Shown: in pieces, positions 8,397 through 15,988 of the stretch | Layout of the letters: every line of letters begins with the position of its first letter | Numbering within the stretch: position 1 is the first letter of the stretch | DNA from: JBDRNO01 sp043811005 | Lineage (GTDB): Bacteria > Bacteroidota > Bacteroidia > NORP154 | Length of the DNA: 32,648 nt | Reading direction: 5' to 3' | Assembly (NCBI GenBank): GCA_043811005.1 | Contig: JBDRNO010000266.1 | Span: 1 to 32,648, forward strand | Program-made: the position numbers and the translations under genes | The notes under the pieces: generated by a model | The model's database searches: none | What the model saw: the letters and a program-made list of their open reading frames with translations, nothing else | Told to the model about the DNA's origin: nothing

Positions 8397-10280
8397 ATGG
8401 CATCAGAACAAGATTACGGCAGTGGAAGAATAAAGCTCGGCTTCTCCAAAACCATGGACATATTACGACCTTATGTAAGGAGTCGTTTTATAGAACAAGT
8501 AAAAGGTGTATGGTTTATCATATTTTACCTCGTTTTATTTCAAATAGTGGTTCTTCGCCTGCCTGTGGCATATTCTTTGATGATTTCCGTGGGCATTTTT
8601 GTTGTTATCATTGGATTGATGTTTTTCATGGAAGGACTTATGCTGGGTTTGATGCCTTTTGCGGAAATCATCGGGGCGAGTTTACCAAAGAAGTCGAAAT
8701 TACCTGTGATACTGGGTTTTGCTTTTATCCTGGGTGTTGCAGCCACATTTGCCGAACCGGCTATCGAGGTATTGAAAGGAGCCGGCAAAAATGTTAAACC
8801 TTTGATTGCACCTTTACTTTACAGTTTGCTCAATGATTTTACTTTTCAATTGGTTACCAGTGTCGGAGTAGGGGTTGGGGTAGCTGTTCTATTAGGCGTA
8901 TTGCGGTTTTTATACGGCTGGTCATTAAAGGTATTCATAGTGCCTTTGGTGTTGATCCTTTCAACAATTACAATATGGGCTCATTTAAACGATGTTTTAT
9001 ATCCGATCATTGGCCTGGCATGGGATTGCGGTGCTGTGACAACAGGCCCTGTTACAGTACCCCTGGTGCTGGCTTTGGGTATAGGTGTCTGCCGTATTGT
9101 GAGCACCGGTGATTCAAGCAGCGCTGGGTTTGGAGTGGTAACACTCGCCTCGTTATTTCCTATCATTGCTGTTTTGTCGCTGGGGATCTATCATTATAAT
9201 GCAGATGATTATTACGGAAGACCTAATTATACAGGTACTATTGCAAAAGAGAGCGCTGTTGCAGAAGAGAGCCTGAGCCACCACGAAATCAAAAAGGCTA
9301 TTGGCGAATTCACACGAACGGAATTTGATGAATTTGTAAAGACAGGCAAATTACCGGAAAGCCAAGCCGTTTCGTTTGAAGGTAAAAACTATGAGCTTGT
9401 TGATGGCAAGATTGTTATTACTGAACCATCTGTAGTTTATGAAAAAGTAGTAACCAGCACTGTATCAACTGAGAATATGAAAAGCTGGAATCCGGAGGAG
9501 AATATTTTTGCACGAATTCAAGATGCTTCCATAGCTGCTTTAAGGGCGATCATACCATTGTGCATATTCTTGTTTTTGGTCATAAAGCTGATTCTAAGGG
9601 AAAAAATACCACGGGCAGATGAGATCGGTACGGGAATTGCCTTTGCTGCGATTGGAATGGCTATTTTCACACTGGGTATATACCTTGGGCTTACACCGCT
9701 TGGTGAACAATTAGGAGCCAACATACCGTCTGCATTTGCCAGCATAACACCTGTAGGACTTGAGGGTTACCAGGGACCATTGTATGGTGAAGGGCTTTCG
9801 GGTAAGATGGTAGCAGTAGTTTTTGCTTTTTTCCTTGGTTATGGTGCAACACTGGCAGAGCCGGCCCTCAATGCCCTTGGAGCCACAGTAGAGAAGATAA
9901 CCGTTGGTGCATTTAAGAAATCATTGTTGATGAAGACCGTAGCTATTGGCGTAGGTGTTGGCATTGGCATGGGTATTTTAAAAATTGCTTATAATATTCC
10001 TCTAACCTATATGTTGATCCCTCCTTACCTGGCATTGCTCCCACTCACATTACTTTCATCCGAGCAATTTGTGAATTTCGGATGGGACAGCGCGGGAGTG
10101 ACCACAGGACCGATTACCGTTCCCCTGGTGCTGGCAATGGGACTGGGTGTGGGTGCAAATGTCCCTGGTGTTACCGATGGTTTTGGAGTACTTGCTTTGG
10201 CTTCTGTCGGACCGATTATCTCAGTCCTGACCGTAGGTCTTATTGTTAAAAGATCAAAACCAGCAGAGCAAGAGGAGTGA
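8397..10280 (+). CDS. DUF1538 integral membrane protein, probable transporter
   Basis: This 627-residue polytopic protein is built from two homologous halves (about 35-265 and 375-618). Each half has the same two signatures: an AEPA motif (ATFAEPA at 116-122, ATLAEPA at 484-490) and a WD..VTTGP..VPLVLA motif (AWDCGAVTTGPVTVP at 208-222, GWDSAGVTTGPITVP at 562-576). A soluble hydrophilic segment of about 100 residues (266-370) separates them. Such internal repeats with conserved acidic and Thr-Gly-Pro elements in membrane segments are typical of secondary transporters or channels. The substrate is unknown. The gene has its own promoter and is followed after 56 nt by a three-domain PII-like protein, which suggests control by a PII-type sensor, as AmtB is controlled by GlnK. 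The family assignment is firm; the transport role is inferred. Confidence 0.9.
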   Translation: MASEQDYGSGRIKLGFSKTMDILRPYVRSRFIEQVKGVWFIIFYLVLFQIVVLRLPVAYSLMISVGIFVVIIGLMFFMEGLMLGLMPFAEIIGASLPKKSKLPVILGFAFILGVAATFAEPAIEVLKGAGKNVKPLIAPLLYSLLNDFTFQLVTSVGVGVGVAVLLGVLRFLYGWSLKVFIVPLVLILSTITIWAHLNDVLYPIIGLAWDCGAVTTGPVTVPLVLALGIGVCRIVSTGDSSSAGFGVVTLASLFPIIAVLSLGIYHYNADDYYGRPNYTGTIAKESAVAEESLSHHEIKKAIGEFTRTEFDEFVKTGKLPESQAVSFEGKNYELVDGKIVITEPSVVYEKVVTSTVSTENMKSWNPEENIFARIQDASIAALRAIIPLCIFLFLVIKLILREKIPRADEIGTGIAFAAIGMAIFTLGIYLGLTPLGEQLGANIPSAFASITPVGLEGYQGPLYGEGLSGKMVAVVFAFFLGYGATLAEPALNALGATVEKITVGAFKKSLLMKTVAIGVGVGIGMGILKIAYNIPLTYMLIPPYLALLPLTLLSSEQFVNFGWDSAGVTTGPITVPLVLAMGLGVGANVPGVTDGFGVLALASVGPIISVLTVGLIVKRSKPAEQEE

Positions 10281-10336
10281 TAGGATATTATATTATTTTG
10301 TTACTGTTTAGAATGATATTAATAAATTATTAAAAT

Positions 10337-11485
10337 ATGGTACAATTAAATTTCCAAACGGATTTTACATTAGTGACGGCAATCCTGCCAAAACATTCTG
10401 TAAATCGCATTATTGAAAATGCTATTCCAGAGCAACTTGTTACTGCTGTTGAGATCAGCGCCAGGGGCTCATTGGTCAGTGATAAATGGATACAGAAATT
10501 CCTGCCTTCGGTCAATCCGGAACAGGTAGTGATAGAGTTAATAGTTCCCGATGAATATGCCGATACGGTAATGGATAATTTTATTATTGCAGGGAAATTG
10601 CATCTCTCAGGCGGTGGAGCTGTTTACAGTATTAAATGTGATAAGATGCTTTTCATTAAACCTTTTAACAAGGATATAACCATTAACCGGATCAGTAAAC
10701 AAGATGAGGATTTTAATTATAAAAAGGGATTGACCGGCATCTTTTGTATTGCTCAAAAAGACAAGTCAGATCACATAGCAAGATCTGCAATGAAAGACGG
10801 TGCTCCTGGTCCGACTGTCGTATTTGGACAGGGTCGTGGTATCAGGGATAAACTGGGGTTGTTGCGGATTGCTATCAGTCCTGAAAAAGAACTGATCAGG
10901 GTGGTTGTGGATAATTATGACACCGAACCGGTTTTTGAATCAATGGTTACTGAAGGAAAGCTCGATACCCCTGGAATGGGATTCATCTATATAATGCCCA
11001 TCCAAAAAGGTCTCATCAATATAGCAAGTGTATTTGGATCAAAGGATCAACTGGCGACCAATCACCAGATCATTAAAGCCATAGATGATATCAGGGGAGG
11101 AACTGCCTGGAGAGCCCATGGGGCTATTGATGCCGAAAGCAAAGATGGTTCTAAAGATTCAAAAGGCAGGAAATTCCTGAGTGACCTGATACGCTTATCA
11201 TGCGTTACCGAGAGAGGAAAGGGAGACTGGTTGGTGGAAGCGGCTATGAATGCGGGCGCACCGGGAGCCAGCATTGCCTATGGCAGGAAAATTGGCGGGG
11301 AGGAGCAATTGGGGAAAACTGATATCAAACTGAGTAAGGAAGTGGAAATCATTGAGCTGACCCTTTCACCAAATAAAGTAGATGAAATCATAGCTGAGAT
11401 GGTAGAAGCCGCAGATGAGGATGGAAATGAGGATGTCTATTTTTATACCCAGCCCGTGCCTAAAGCGCTTACCTATTTAGGATAA
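10337..11485 (+). CDS. Three-domain tandem PII-like (GlnB-fold) protein
   Basis: In this 382-residue protein I read three successive PII-like ferredoxin folds. Domain 1 covers about 8-108 (VTAILPKHSVNRIIENAI, later VVIELIVPDEYADTVMDNF). Domain 2 covers about 131-228 (GIFCIAQKDKSDHIARSAMK, then DGAPGPTVVFGQGRG at 154-168). Domain 3 covers about 281-380 (SCVTERGKGDWLVEAAMN, then AGAPGASIAYGRKIG at 306-320). Domains 2 and 3 share the helix-GAPG-(T/S)-x-x-x-(F/Y)G-R pattern that leads into the T-loop in PII proteins; domain 1 is more diverged. Canonical PII is a trimer of about 112-residue chains, so one chain could form the whole trimer. It lies 56 nt after the DUF1538 gene in one operon and is followed by a strong hairpin. 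Likely a nucleotide- or metabolite-sensing regulator of that membrane protein; ligands are unknown. Confidence 0.85.
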   Translation: MVQLNFQTDFTLVTAILPKHSVNRIIENAIPEQLVTAVEISARGSLVSDKWIQKFLPSVNPEQVVIELIVPDEYADTVMDNFIIAGKLHLSGGGAVYSIKCDKMLFIKPFNKDITINRISKQDEDFNYKKGLTGIFCIAQKDKSDHIARSAMKDGAPGPTVVFGQGRGIRDKLGLLRIAISPEKELIRVVVDNYDTEPVFESMVTEGKLDTPGMGFIYIMPIQKGLINIASVFGSKDQLATNHQIIKAIDDIRGGTAWRAHGAIDAESKDGSKDSKGRKFLSDLIRLSCVTERGKGDWLVEAAMNAGAPGASIAYGRKIGGEEQLGKTDIKLSKEVEIIELTLSPNKVDEIIAEMVEAADEDGNEDVYFYTQPVPKALTYLG

Positions 11486-11511
11486 AGGGAAATTTTATTT
11501 AAGTATAGCCA

Positions 11512-11544
11512 AGACCCTCAGGGTTTTTAAAACCCTGAGGGTCT
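11512..11544. terminator. Bidirectional terminator-like hairpin after the PII operon
   Basis: A perfect palindrome with 16-nt arms (AGACCCTCAGGGTTTT and its complement) and a single central base lies 27 nt after the stop of the PII-like gene, between convergent genes. The T-runs are short on both sides, so termination is likely but not certain. Confidence 0.6.
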
Positions 11545-11550
11545 GTCATT

Positions 11551-11596
11551 TTAATATCAGATTTTCTATCCGCCAGCTGGCGGATTAGGAAATCTG
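11551..11596. repeat. Palindromic repeat with CCGCCAGCTGGCGG core
   Basis: Arms CAGATTTTCTATCCGCC and GGCGGATTAGGAAATCTG fold around AGCT. The outer arms TTAATATCAGATTT (11551-11564) and TTAGGAAATCT (11585-11595) recur exactly at 21448-21461 and 21478-21488 around a different centre. The 16-nt core TCCGCCAGCTGGCGGA (11569-11584) recurs exactly inside uvrA at 23399-23414. Confidence 0.75.
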
Positions 11597-11624
11597 TGAA
11601 AAAAATTAATTGTTTCGTCTGTTT

Positions 11625-11867
11625 TTATTTATAAATTAATGTATCTCCAACTTCTTTAAATGCCGTTCCATATTCTGTTTTTTCGAAGTGAGTTAGAGTA
11701 TATTTATCGCCATTTTTGTCAACAACCACTACTATTGCACTGTCTTTTTGGTCTATTATTATTGGCGGGGTCATACTCTCCAAAGAGGAACAGCCAAAGA
11801 TGAAAGCCACTATTGCTACAAAGGCAATATATCTTAATAGTAATTTAAGGAATTCGTTGTATTTCAT
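11625..11867 (-). CDS. Small predicted lipoprotein, unknown function
   Basis: From the ATG at 11867 this encodes 80 residues: a basic start, a hydrophobic segment (YIAFVAIVAFIFGC) ending in a lipobox-like FGC, then a short exported domain rich in Val, Asp and Lys. An upstream in-frame ATG at 11921 would add 18 polar residues and spoil the signal peptide, so I prefer the internal start. No family is recognised. It is convergent with the PII operon and separated from the next minus-strand gene by about 230 nt in which I see nothing clear. Confidence 0.6.
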   Translation of the reverse strand: MKYNEFLKLLLRYIAFVAIVAFIFGCSSLESMTPPIIIDQKDSAIVVVVDKNGDKYTLTHFEKTEYGTAFKEVGDTLIYK

Positions 11868-12095
11868 TTTCCTGTTTAGTTGTTTGATTGTTTCTGCTTT
11901 GTCCGATGTTTTTGTTTTCATTTTGTTATATTTTAATGGTTAAGTAAAAAAAAATTTCTTTCATGTTGTTACGGAATTTCCTGCCGGATTATTTTAAGCC
12001 AAACTAAAATTTTGTTGTACCAAGAAATTCGGCACATACTGAGAATAACAATGAAATAAACAACATTTCTCACAGTTTATTAAATTTATGAATTT

Positions 12096-12485
12096 CTATT
12101 CCCCTTTTAATTCAATTAGTTTAAACGATAGATTAACCATTGCCTGGTAATCCTCTCCTGCCCCTAACATATCCTCATCATCTTCATCATAATACCAATT
12201 TACAATTACTTCGGTTTTGCTGCTTCTGTTATGAAGAGAATTTAACCTTTTGAATACATCAAGAATAAATTTAGAAGAAGAGGTATTTAAATATTCCAAA
12301 TGGAAATTCACTGTTGTTTGTGGTGGAGCTCTCTCTGAATATTTATCCAGCCAAATTAAAAGCGGTTCATAAAATTCAATTGAATTTTCAGGAATTGATC
12401 GCCCTTTAATTTCAATCAATCCCTTTTCTGCATCAAAATTGATAGCAGGAGTTTTACTTGTTCCCTCTTTATTTATTGTTTCCAT
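12096..12485 (-). CDS. DUF1987 / SiaC-family regulatory phosphoprotein
   Basis: This 129-residue protein matches DUF1987 (PF09345), known from SiaC of Pseudomonas aeruginosa. The diagnostic stretch is LEYLNTSSSKFILDVFK, with T68-S69-S70. In SiaC a threonine in this motif is phosphorylated by the SiaB kinase and dephosphorylated by the PP2C-type phosphatase SiaA, in a switch that tunes cyclic-di-GMP and aggregation. No SiaA- or SiaB-like gene is visible in this window, so its partners must lie elsewhere. The start overlaps the end of the DUF192-like gene by 13 nt, so it is the last gene of a run that begins with two acyl carrier proteins. Confidence 0.85.
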   Translation of the reverse strand: METINKEGTSKTPAINFDAEKGLIEIKGRSIPENSIEFYEPLLIWLDKYSERAPPQTTVNFHLEYLNTSSSKFILDVFKRLNSLHNRSSKTEVIVNWYYDEDDEDMLGAGEDYQAMVNLSFKLIELKGE

Positions 12486-12772
12486 ATTAATTGTTTAAAT
12501 TGTATTAAATCACCCTCTTTAATTTGATGCCTGTCACAAAACCCTGCATTTACTTCAACCACATACATCGCATTATCATATGAAGGATAATTGCTTTTTG
12601 AAGAAGGCTTTGTATATTTATGTATGGTTACAATTTTATTGTTCTCATCCGCATAAGCAATAATCAGCAGTAACAGCCCGAAAATTACACGTTTATTCTT
12701 TTTGGTCTTTACAACGTCTTTAGCTTGTTTCTTTCGTAATACTTTTCTCTTTTCCCGGTGCTTTCTGCTCAT
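12473..12772 (-). CDS. DUF192 C-terminal remnant behind a basic N-terminus
   Basis: The protein has 99 residues. From about residue 35 on (LLIIAYADENNKIV, then VVEVNAGFCDRHQIKEGDLI) it follows the C-terminal half of DUF192 proteins. The N-terminal half of that family, with its MLF..F and FWMKNT-type segments, is missing. In its place are about 30 residues rich in Arg and Lys (MSRKHREKRKVLRKKQ). This looks like an in-frame fusion or deletion product and may not fold as a normal DUF192 domain. The first 31 bases of the gene recur upstream at 13079-13109, the footprint of a tandem duplication. It lies 7 nt after the acyl carrier protein gene and overlaps the SiaC-like gene. Confidence 0.65.
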   Translation of the reverse strand: MSRKHREKRKVLRKKQAKDVVKTKKNKRVIFGLLLLIIAYADENNKIVTIHKYTKPSSKSNYPSYDNAMYVVEVNAGFCDRHQIKEGDLIQFKQLIWKQ

Positions 12773-12776
12773 TCAT
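12742..12776 (-). repeat. 35-nt direct repeat, copy 1 (second copy 13079-13113)
   Basis: The 35 bases are identical in both places and lie 337 nt apart. In copy 1 they are the start of the DUF192-like gene. In copy 2 they sit just after the stop of the first acyl carrier protein gene. The intervening unit holds one acp gene, so this marks a tandem duplication of acp plus the next gene's start. Confidence 0.9.
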
Positions 12777-12779
12777 CAT

Positions 12780-13016
12780 TTATTGTAATTTTTTTTCAAC
12801 ATAATCAATCGCTTCTCCTACTGTTTTGATGTTACCTGCATCTTCATCGGGGATGGTGACCTTAAATTCATTCTCAAATTCCATTATAAGTTCAACCGTA
12901 TCAAGACTATCTGCTCCTAAATCTTCAATGAATTCTGCATCACGAGTCACTTGGTTTTCATCAATACCCAATTTATCCACAATGATTGATTTTATTAAAA
13001 TTTCTATATTTTTCAT
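12780..13016 (-). CDS. Acyl carrier protein, copy 2
   Basis: This 78-residue acidic four-helix acyl carrier protein carries the phosphopantetheine site GADSLDTVEL with S37. A holo-ACP synthase would attach the 4'-phosphopantetheine arm there so that the protein can carry acyl chains. Helix 2 (VELIMEFENEF) and the DEDAGNIKTVGEAIDYV helix are canonical. The usual neighbours of the fatty-acid acpP gene (fabF, fabD, rnc) are absent, so this pair may serve a specialised acylation or be a relocated copy. It is about 70% identical to the upstream copy by eye and arose with it by tandem duplication. Confidence 0.93.
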   Translation of the reverse strand: MKNIEILIKSIIVDKLGIDENQVTRDAEFIEDLGADSLDTVELIMEFENEFKVTIPDEDAGNIKTVGEAIDYVEKKLQ

Positions 13017-13049
13017 GTCTTTAAGTATTTAAGAAAATTCAAATTTTCA

Positions 13050-13109
13050 TTAATTTTTTATAACATCATGGTTAATTGCTTTTCTCTTTTCCCGGTGCTT
13101 TCTGCTCAT
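13050..13109 (-). pseudogene. 19-codon relic of the DUF192-like gene start, left by the acp duplication
   Basis: ATG at 13109 opens a 19-codon frame that begins MSRKHREKRK, identical to the start of the gene at 12772, then diverges (AINHDVIKN) and stops. Its ATG overlaps the TGA of the first acp gene (ATGA), so it could be translated by coupling. It is best read as duplication debris. Confidence 0.7.
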
Positions 13110-13354
13110 TCATAAATTATTATAGTTTTTTCAATATAATCAATCATTTCACCTACTGTTTTGATGCTCTCAGCATCATCTTCATCAGGAATAGGAAACT
13201 TAAATTCATTCTCAAACTCTAATGTAAGTTCAACCAAATCAAGACTATCTGCACCAAAATCTTCAATGAATCTTGTATCACGAGTTACTTGAATTTCATC
13301 AATGTCAAATTTATCCGCGATGATTGACCTTATTATAGTCGCTACATCTTTCAT
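13106..13354 (-). CDS. Acyl carrier protein, copy 1
   Basis: This 82-residue acyl carrier protein has the phosphopantetheine site GADSLDLVEL with S37 and the same helix pattern as its neighbour. It differs by an extra Asp-Ala-Glu in the loop before the last helix and a hydrophobic C-terminal tail (KTIIIYE), probably altered at the duplication junction. It starts 28 nt after a small lipoprotein gene. Both copies keep all key residues, so both may be functional, perhaps with different partners. Confidence 0.93.
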   Translation of the reverse strand: MKDVATIIRSIIADKFDIDEIQVTRDTRFIEDFGADSLDLVELTLEFENEFKFPIPDEDDAESIKTVGEMIDYIEKTIIIYE

Positions 13355-13382
13355 AACTGTAAGTATTTAAAGGAATTCAATT

Positions 13383-13667
13383 TTATATATTCTGCTGCTG
13401 TAAAACTTCTTCAAGTTTTCCTGATGCTTGCAATAAATCAAATTGTACGGCAGTATAATTGAAGTTATATTTATCATATATTAATAAAACCTTCTCTTTA
13501 AAGTAATCATCTAATTCAGAACCATGAATTAATACTGAATATGCAGAATCCAAAATAATCTTATCTTGTTTAAGTGCCTCAAAATCTAAATCTTTCTTGT
13601 CCAATTCGTTATTATTTACACAGGAAAACAATAATACAATAAGTGCCAGGGAATAATAATATCTCAT
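13383..13667 (-). CDS. Small predicted lipoprotein, unknown function
   Basis: The 94-residue protein begins with a short signal sequence ending in a lipobox (LIVLLFSC, Cys at about 16), followed by a helical, charged domain (DLDFEALKQDKIILDSAYSV and on). The exported part looks like a small alpha-helical bundle; no family is recognised. It lies 53 nt after the AI-2E family gene and 28 nt before the first acp gene, probably in the same transcript. Confidence 0.7.
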   Translation of the reverse strand: MRYYYSLALIVLLFSCVNNNELDKKDLDFEALKQDKIILDSAYSVLIHGSELDDYFKEKVLLIYDKYNFNYTAVQFDLLQASGKLEEVLQQQNI

Positions 13668-13720
13668 ATTAAGTATTTTATTTATTGATTAACGGTTTTA
13701 ATAGTTCATGTTGAACAGTG

Positions 13721-14791
13721 TTATTTTTTAAATCCACTCCTTCCCATCAGCCGTTCAATGAAATGTCCATCGCGTGAAGAAGCAAGTATCGTTTTGATAA
13801 GTACCAATAAAGGGATAGCCAGTATCAATCCCGGCACTCCCCACAAATATCCCCACACCATTAAACCGATAAGTACAAACACGGTATTGATGGAAAAACT
13901 CCTGCCCATGAAAATTGGCTCCAATATGCTTCCGAAGATAATCTGCATAGCCGCCAGTAGCACCGCAAACAACCAAAACATGGACATGGAGTCAATTTGG
14001 AGAAAACCGAACAGGATCAGTGTAACTGTTATTACCACTGATCCGATCGCTTGAATGAAATTGATCACAAAAGCCATAAAACCCCAGAATAAAGGAAAAT
14101 CAACACCGAAAATCCAGGCAATAAGCCCGAAACTCACACCCGTTGCCAAACTGATAAGAAATTTAACCATCATAAAAGTAGTAAGCGAGTTTTTTACTTT
14201 TTTAAAAATGGTTGAAAATCCATGCTCCTCACCTCCACCTGACACATAGTTGATATAGTGCTGATAATGCTGCACACCCCCCAACAGAACAATCAGGAAG
14301 ATAAGCGTCATTAATGCGCCTGATGTGAAGTTGCCCACTGTTCCCATCAGGTTGCCGGTAACTCCTGTTAAGGCTCCTGAAGAGAACACCTTTTCAACTC
14401 CCCCTTGTAGCATACCGTTTTCACCATTAAGAAAATCAATGCCCAGCCAACTTTCTGCCTGAACTATTAAAGGCGCTACCTTTGCATTAAACTGCCCTGC
14501 AATAACATCCTGTTGTTCCACTATCCTTTTCCCTGTGTGTTGTATTACCTCGCCAATACCTTTCAGTACAAAAAAGCCAACGATAATTACAATAGCCAAC
14601 CCAACAAAATAAGGCAGTTTTTTCTTTTGAAACCAGGCAAGAAGGGGCATCAGCAACAGCGTTATGAACAATGCCAGAGCGAGCGGAATGAACAAAAACG
14701 ACAGTAATTTGAGTAAGTAAGCAGCCAATACAATGACCAATAACAGCAACAGGTTTTTAATTGTTTTTATATTTTTTTCTATATCATTCAT
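13721..14791 (-). CDS. AI-2E family (UPF0118/PerM-like) transporter
   Basis: This 356-residue polytopic protein has the AI-2E transporter layout: two N-terminal membrane hairpins, an amphipathic periplasmic segment (about 90-150), then C-terminal membrane segments with the family signatures AFVINFIQAIGSVV and GSILEPIFMGRSFSINTVFV followed by GVPGLILAIPLL. Members include TqsA, linked to autoinducer-2 export, and proteins with Na+/H+ exchange activity, so the substrate cannot be read from sequence. It starts 10 nt after the CutA-like gene, which points to co-expression. Confidence 0.9.
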   Translation of the reverse strand: MNDIEKNIKTIKNLLLLLVIVLAAYLLKLLSFLFIPLALALFITLLLMPLLAWFQKKKLPYFVGLAIVIIVGFFVLKGIGEVIQHTGKRIVEQQDVIAGQFNAKVAPLIVQAESWLGIDFLNGENGMLQGGVEKVFSSGALTGVTGNLMGTVGNFTSGALMTLIFLIVLLGGVQHYQHYINYVSGGGEEHGFSTIFKKVKNSLTTFMMVKFLISLATGVSFGLIAWIFGVDFPLFWGFMAFVINFIQAIGSVVITVTLILFGFLQIDSMSMFWLFAVLLAAMQIIFGSILEPIFMGRSFSINTVFVLIGLMVWGYLWGVPGLILAIPLLVLIKTILASSRDGHFIERLMGRSGFKK

Positions 14792-14801
14792 AAATCAATC
14801 T

Positions 14802-15110
14802 TTATTTTATCTCCTTTATCAGCTTTTCTCCCTGCTCCCAATCCATATTTACAACAGGCATAGCGTACAGCACAGGCATTTTGTCTCCGCACTTTTCTCT
14901 AAGCAATTTATCAATTGTACTGAAAAGCAGCCCTTTGGTTCTTCCTATTAGCATATTTGTCAATACTGTTTCAATTTCACCTTTACTGTTTTTAAAACTA
15001 CTTATTGTTTCTGTCACCGTTACTCCTGTAATCAGCCGCTCTTCTATGAGTAGTTCTACGATTTCTTTAACCTGCGCAGGTTCTTTGATTATGATATGTA
15101 ATAGTACCAT
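14802..15110 (-). CDS. CutA-like protein (PII/CutA fold)
   Basis: The 102-residue protein follows the ferredoxin-like pattern of CutA1: an N-terminal strand (VLLHIIIKE), a helix ending LLIEERLITGVTVTE, a KGEIETV turn, the LIGRTKGLLFSTIDKLLRE helix and a C-terminal strand (PVLYAMPVVNMD). The CutA HPYExP motif is replaced by CGDKMPVLYA, so metal-related function may be changed. CutA proteins are stable trimers linked to divalent-metal tolerance. It lies 10 nt before the AI-2E family gene; a small trimeric sensor next to a membrane protein recalls the DUF1538-PII pair earlier in the window. The call is by eye from pattern similarity. Confidence 0.6.
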   Translation of the reverse strand: MVLLHIIIKEPAQVKEIVELLIEERLITGVTVTETISSFKNSKGEIETVLTNMLIGRTKGLLFSTIDKLLREKCGDKMPVLYAMPVVNMDWEQGEKLIKEIK

Positions 15111-15159
15111 GACTTTTTTTTTTGTATTTTCAGAATAGAAGAATTTACATAGGTGATAT

Positions 15160-15897
15160 TTAGCTATAATTAAAACTATCCATTAATTTTTGATGTCTTC
15201 TTTGAATGGAGCAGTCTCTTTCCGATAAATGACATATTTTCCCATACTGGTCGCCTATTATTTGTATTTCAATATGCCTGGGTTTTTCAATAAATTTCTC
15301 CATATACATGCCGTCATTGCCAAATGCTGCCGCTGCTTCCTGCCTGGTTTTATTCCAGCTATCTTCCATTTCTTTTTCTTCCCATACAATTCGTATACCT
15401 TTACCTCCTCCTCCTGCTGTAGCTTTTATCATTACCGGATAACCTATTTGTTTCGCTGTTTTTTCAGCATCCTTTAAATCATTTAACAAACCGTCTGATC
15501 CGGGCACAATGGGAACTCCTGCCTTTTTCATAGTTGATTTGGCAGATGCCTTATCTCCCATACCGTTAATTTGTGCTGGAGTAGCTCCGATAAATTTTAT
15601 TTTATTTTCTGCACAGGCAGTTGAAAAATCTGCGTTTTCCGATAAAAAACCATAGCCTGGATGAATAGCATCTGCACCGGTTATTTGTGCCGCGCCAATT
15701 ATATTTGGAATTCTTAGGTAAGAATCCTTGCTTTGAGGCGGTCCGATACAAATAGCTTCATCAGCAAATCTCACATGAAGACTATCTTTGTCGGCAGTTG
15801 AATATACGGCTACCGTTTTTATCCCCATTTCTTTACAGGTTCTGATTATACGCAAGGCAATTTCGCCTCTGTTTGCAATTAATATTTTTTTGAACAT
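15160..15897 (-). pseudogene. accC: accC, truncated biotin carboxylase (N-terminal half only)
   Basis: The first 238 residues match acetyl-CoA carboxylase biotin carboxylase closely: KILIANRGEIALRIIR at the start, GYGFLSENADF, the ATP-grasp glycine loop KATAGGGGKGIRIV, and HLSERDCSIQRRHQKL. The frame then departs (MDSFNYS) and stops. The full enzyme has about 445-450 residues; the missing half holds the ATP-grasp metal ligands and catalytic residues, so the product cannot be active. The ATG follows the TGA of the Sua5-like fragment by one base, which looks like an original operon junction. The cut lies where the CutA-like region begins. Confidence 0.85.
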
Positions 15898-15898
15898 C

Positions 15899-15988
15899 TC
15901 ATTGATTTTTCATTGCTGCCCGTTCCAGCCGGTCATTCACTGCTTTACCAATTCCAATATCACTGCCAATTATACCCACTCTTATATT
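15899..15988 (-). pseudogene. C-terminal fragment resembling Sua5-type threonylcarbamoyl-AMP synthase
   Basis: Thirty codons read in frame straight after the bamA fragment stop and end at 15899. The peptide contains GIGKAVNDRLERAA. This resembles the C-terminus of Sua5-domain L-threonylcarbamoyladenylate synthases, which often end G-x-G-x-A-I-N-D-R-L-x-R-A. No upstream part of such a gene is present. The match rests on a short motif, so identity is tentative; its status as a tail fragment is more certain. Confidence 0.4.

Noticed and set aside
14802..15110. Calling the 102-residue protein a true PII (GlnB)
   Set aside because: It lacks the PII T-loop and the GAPG-type entry seen in the triple-PII protein. 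The KGEIE turn and C-terminal strand fit CutA better.
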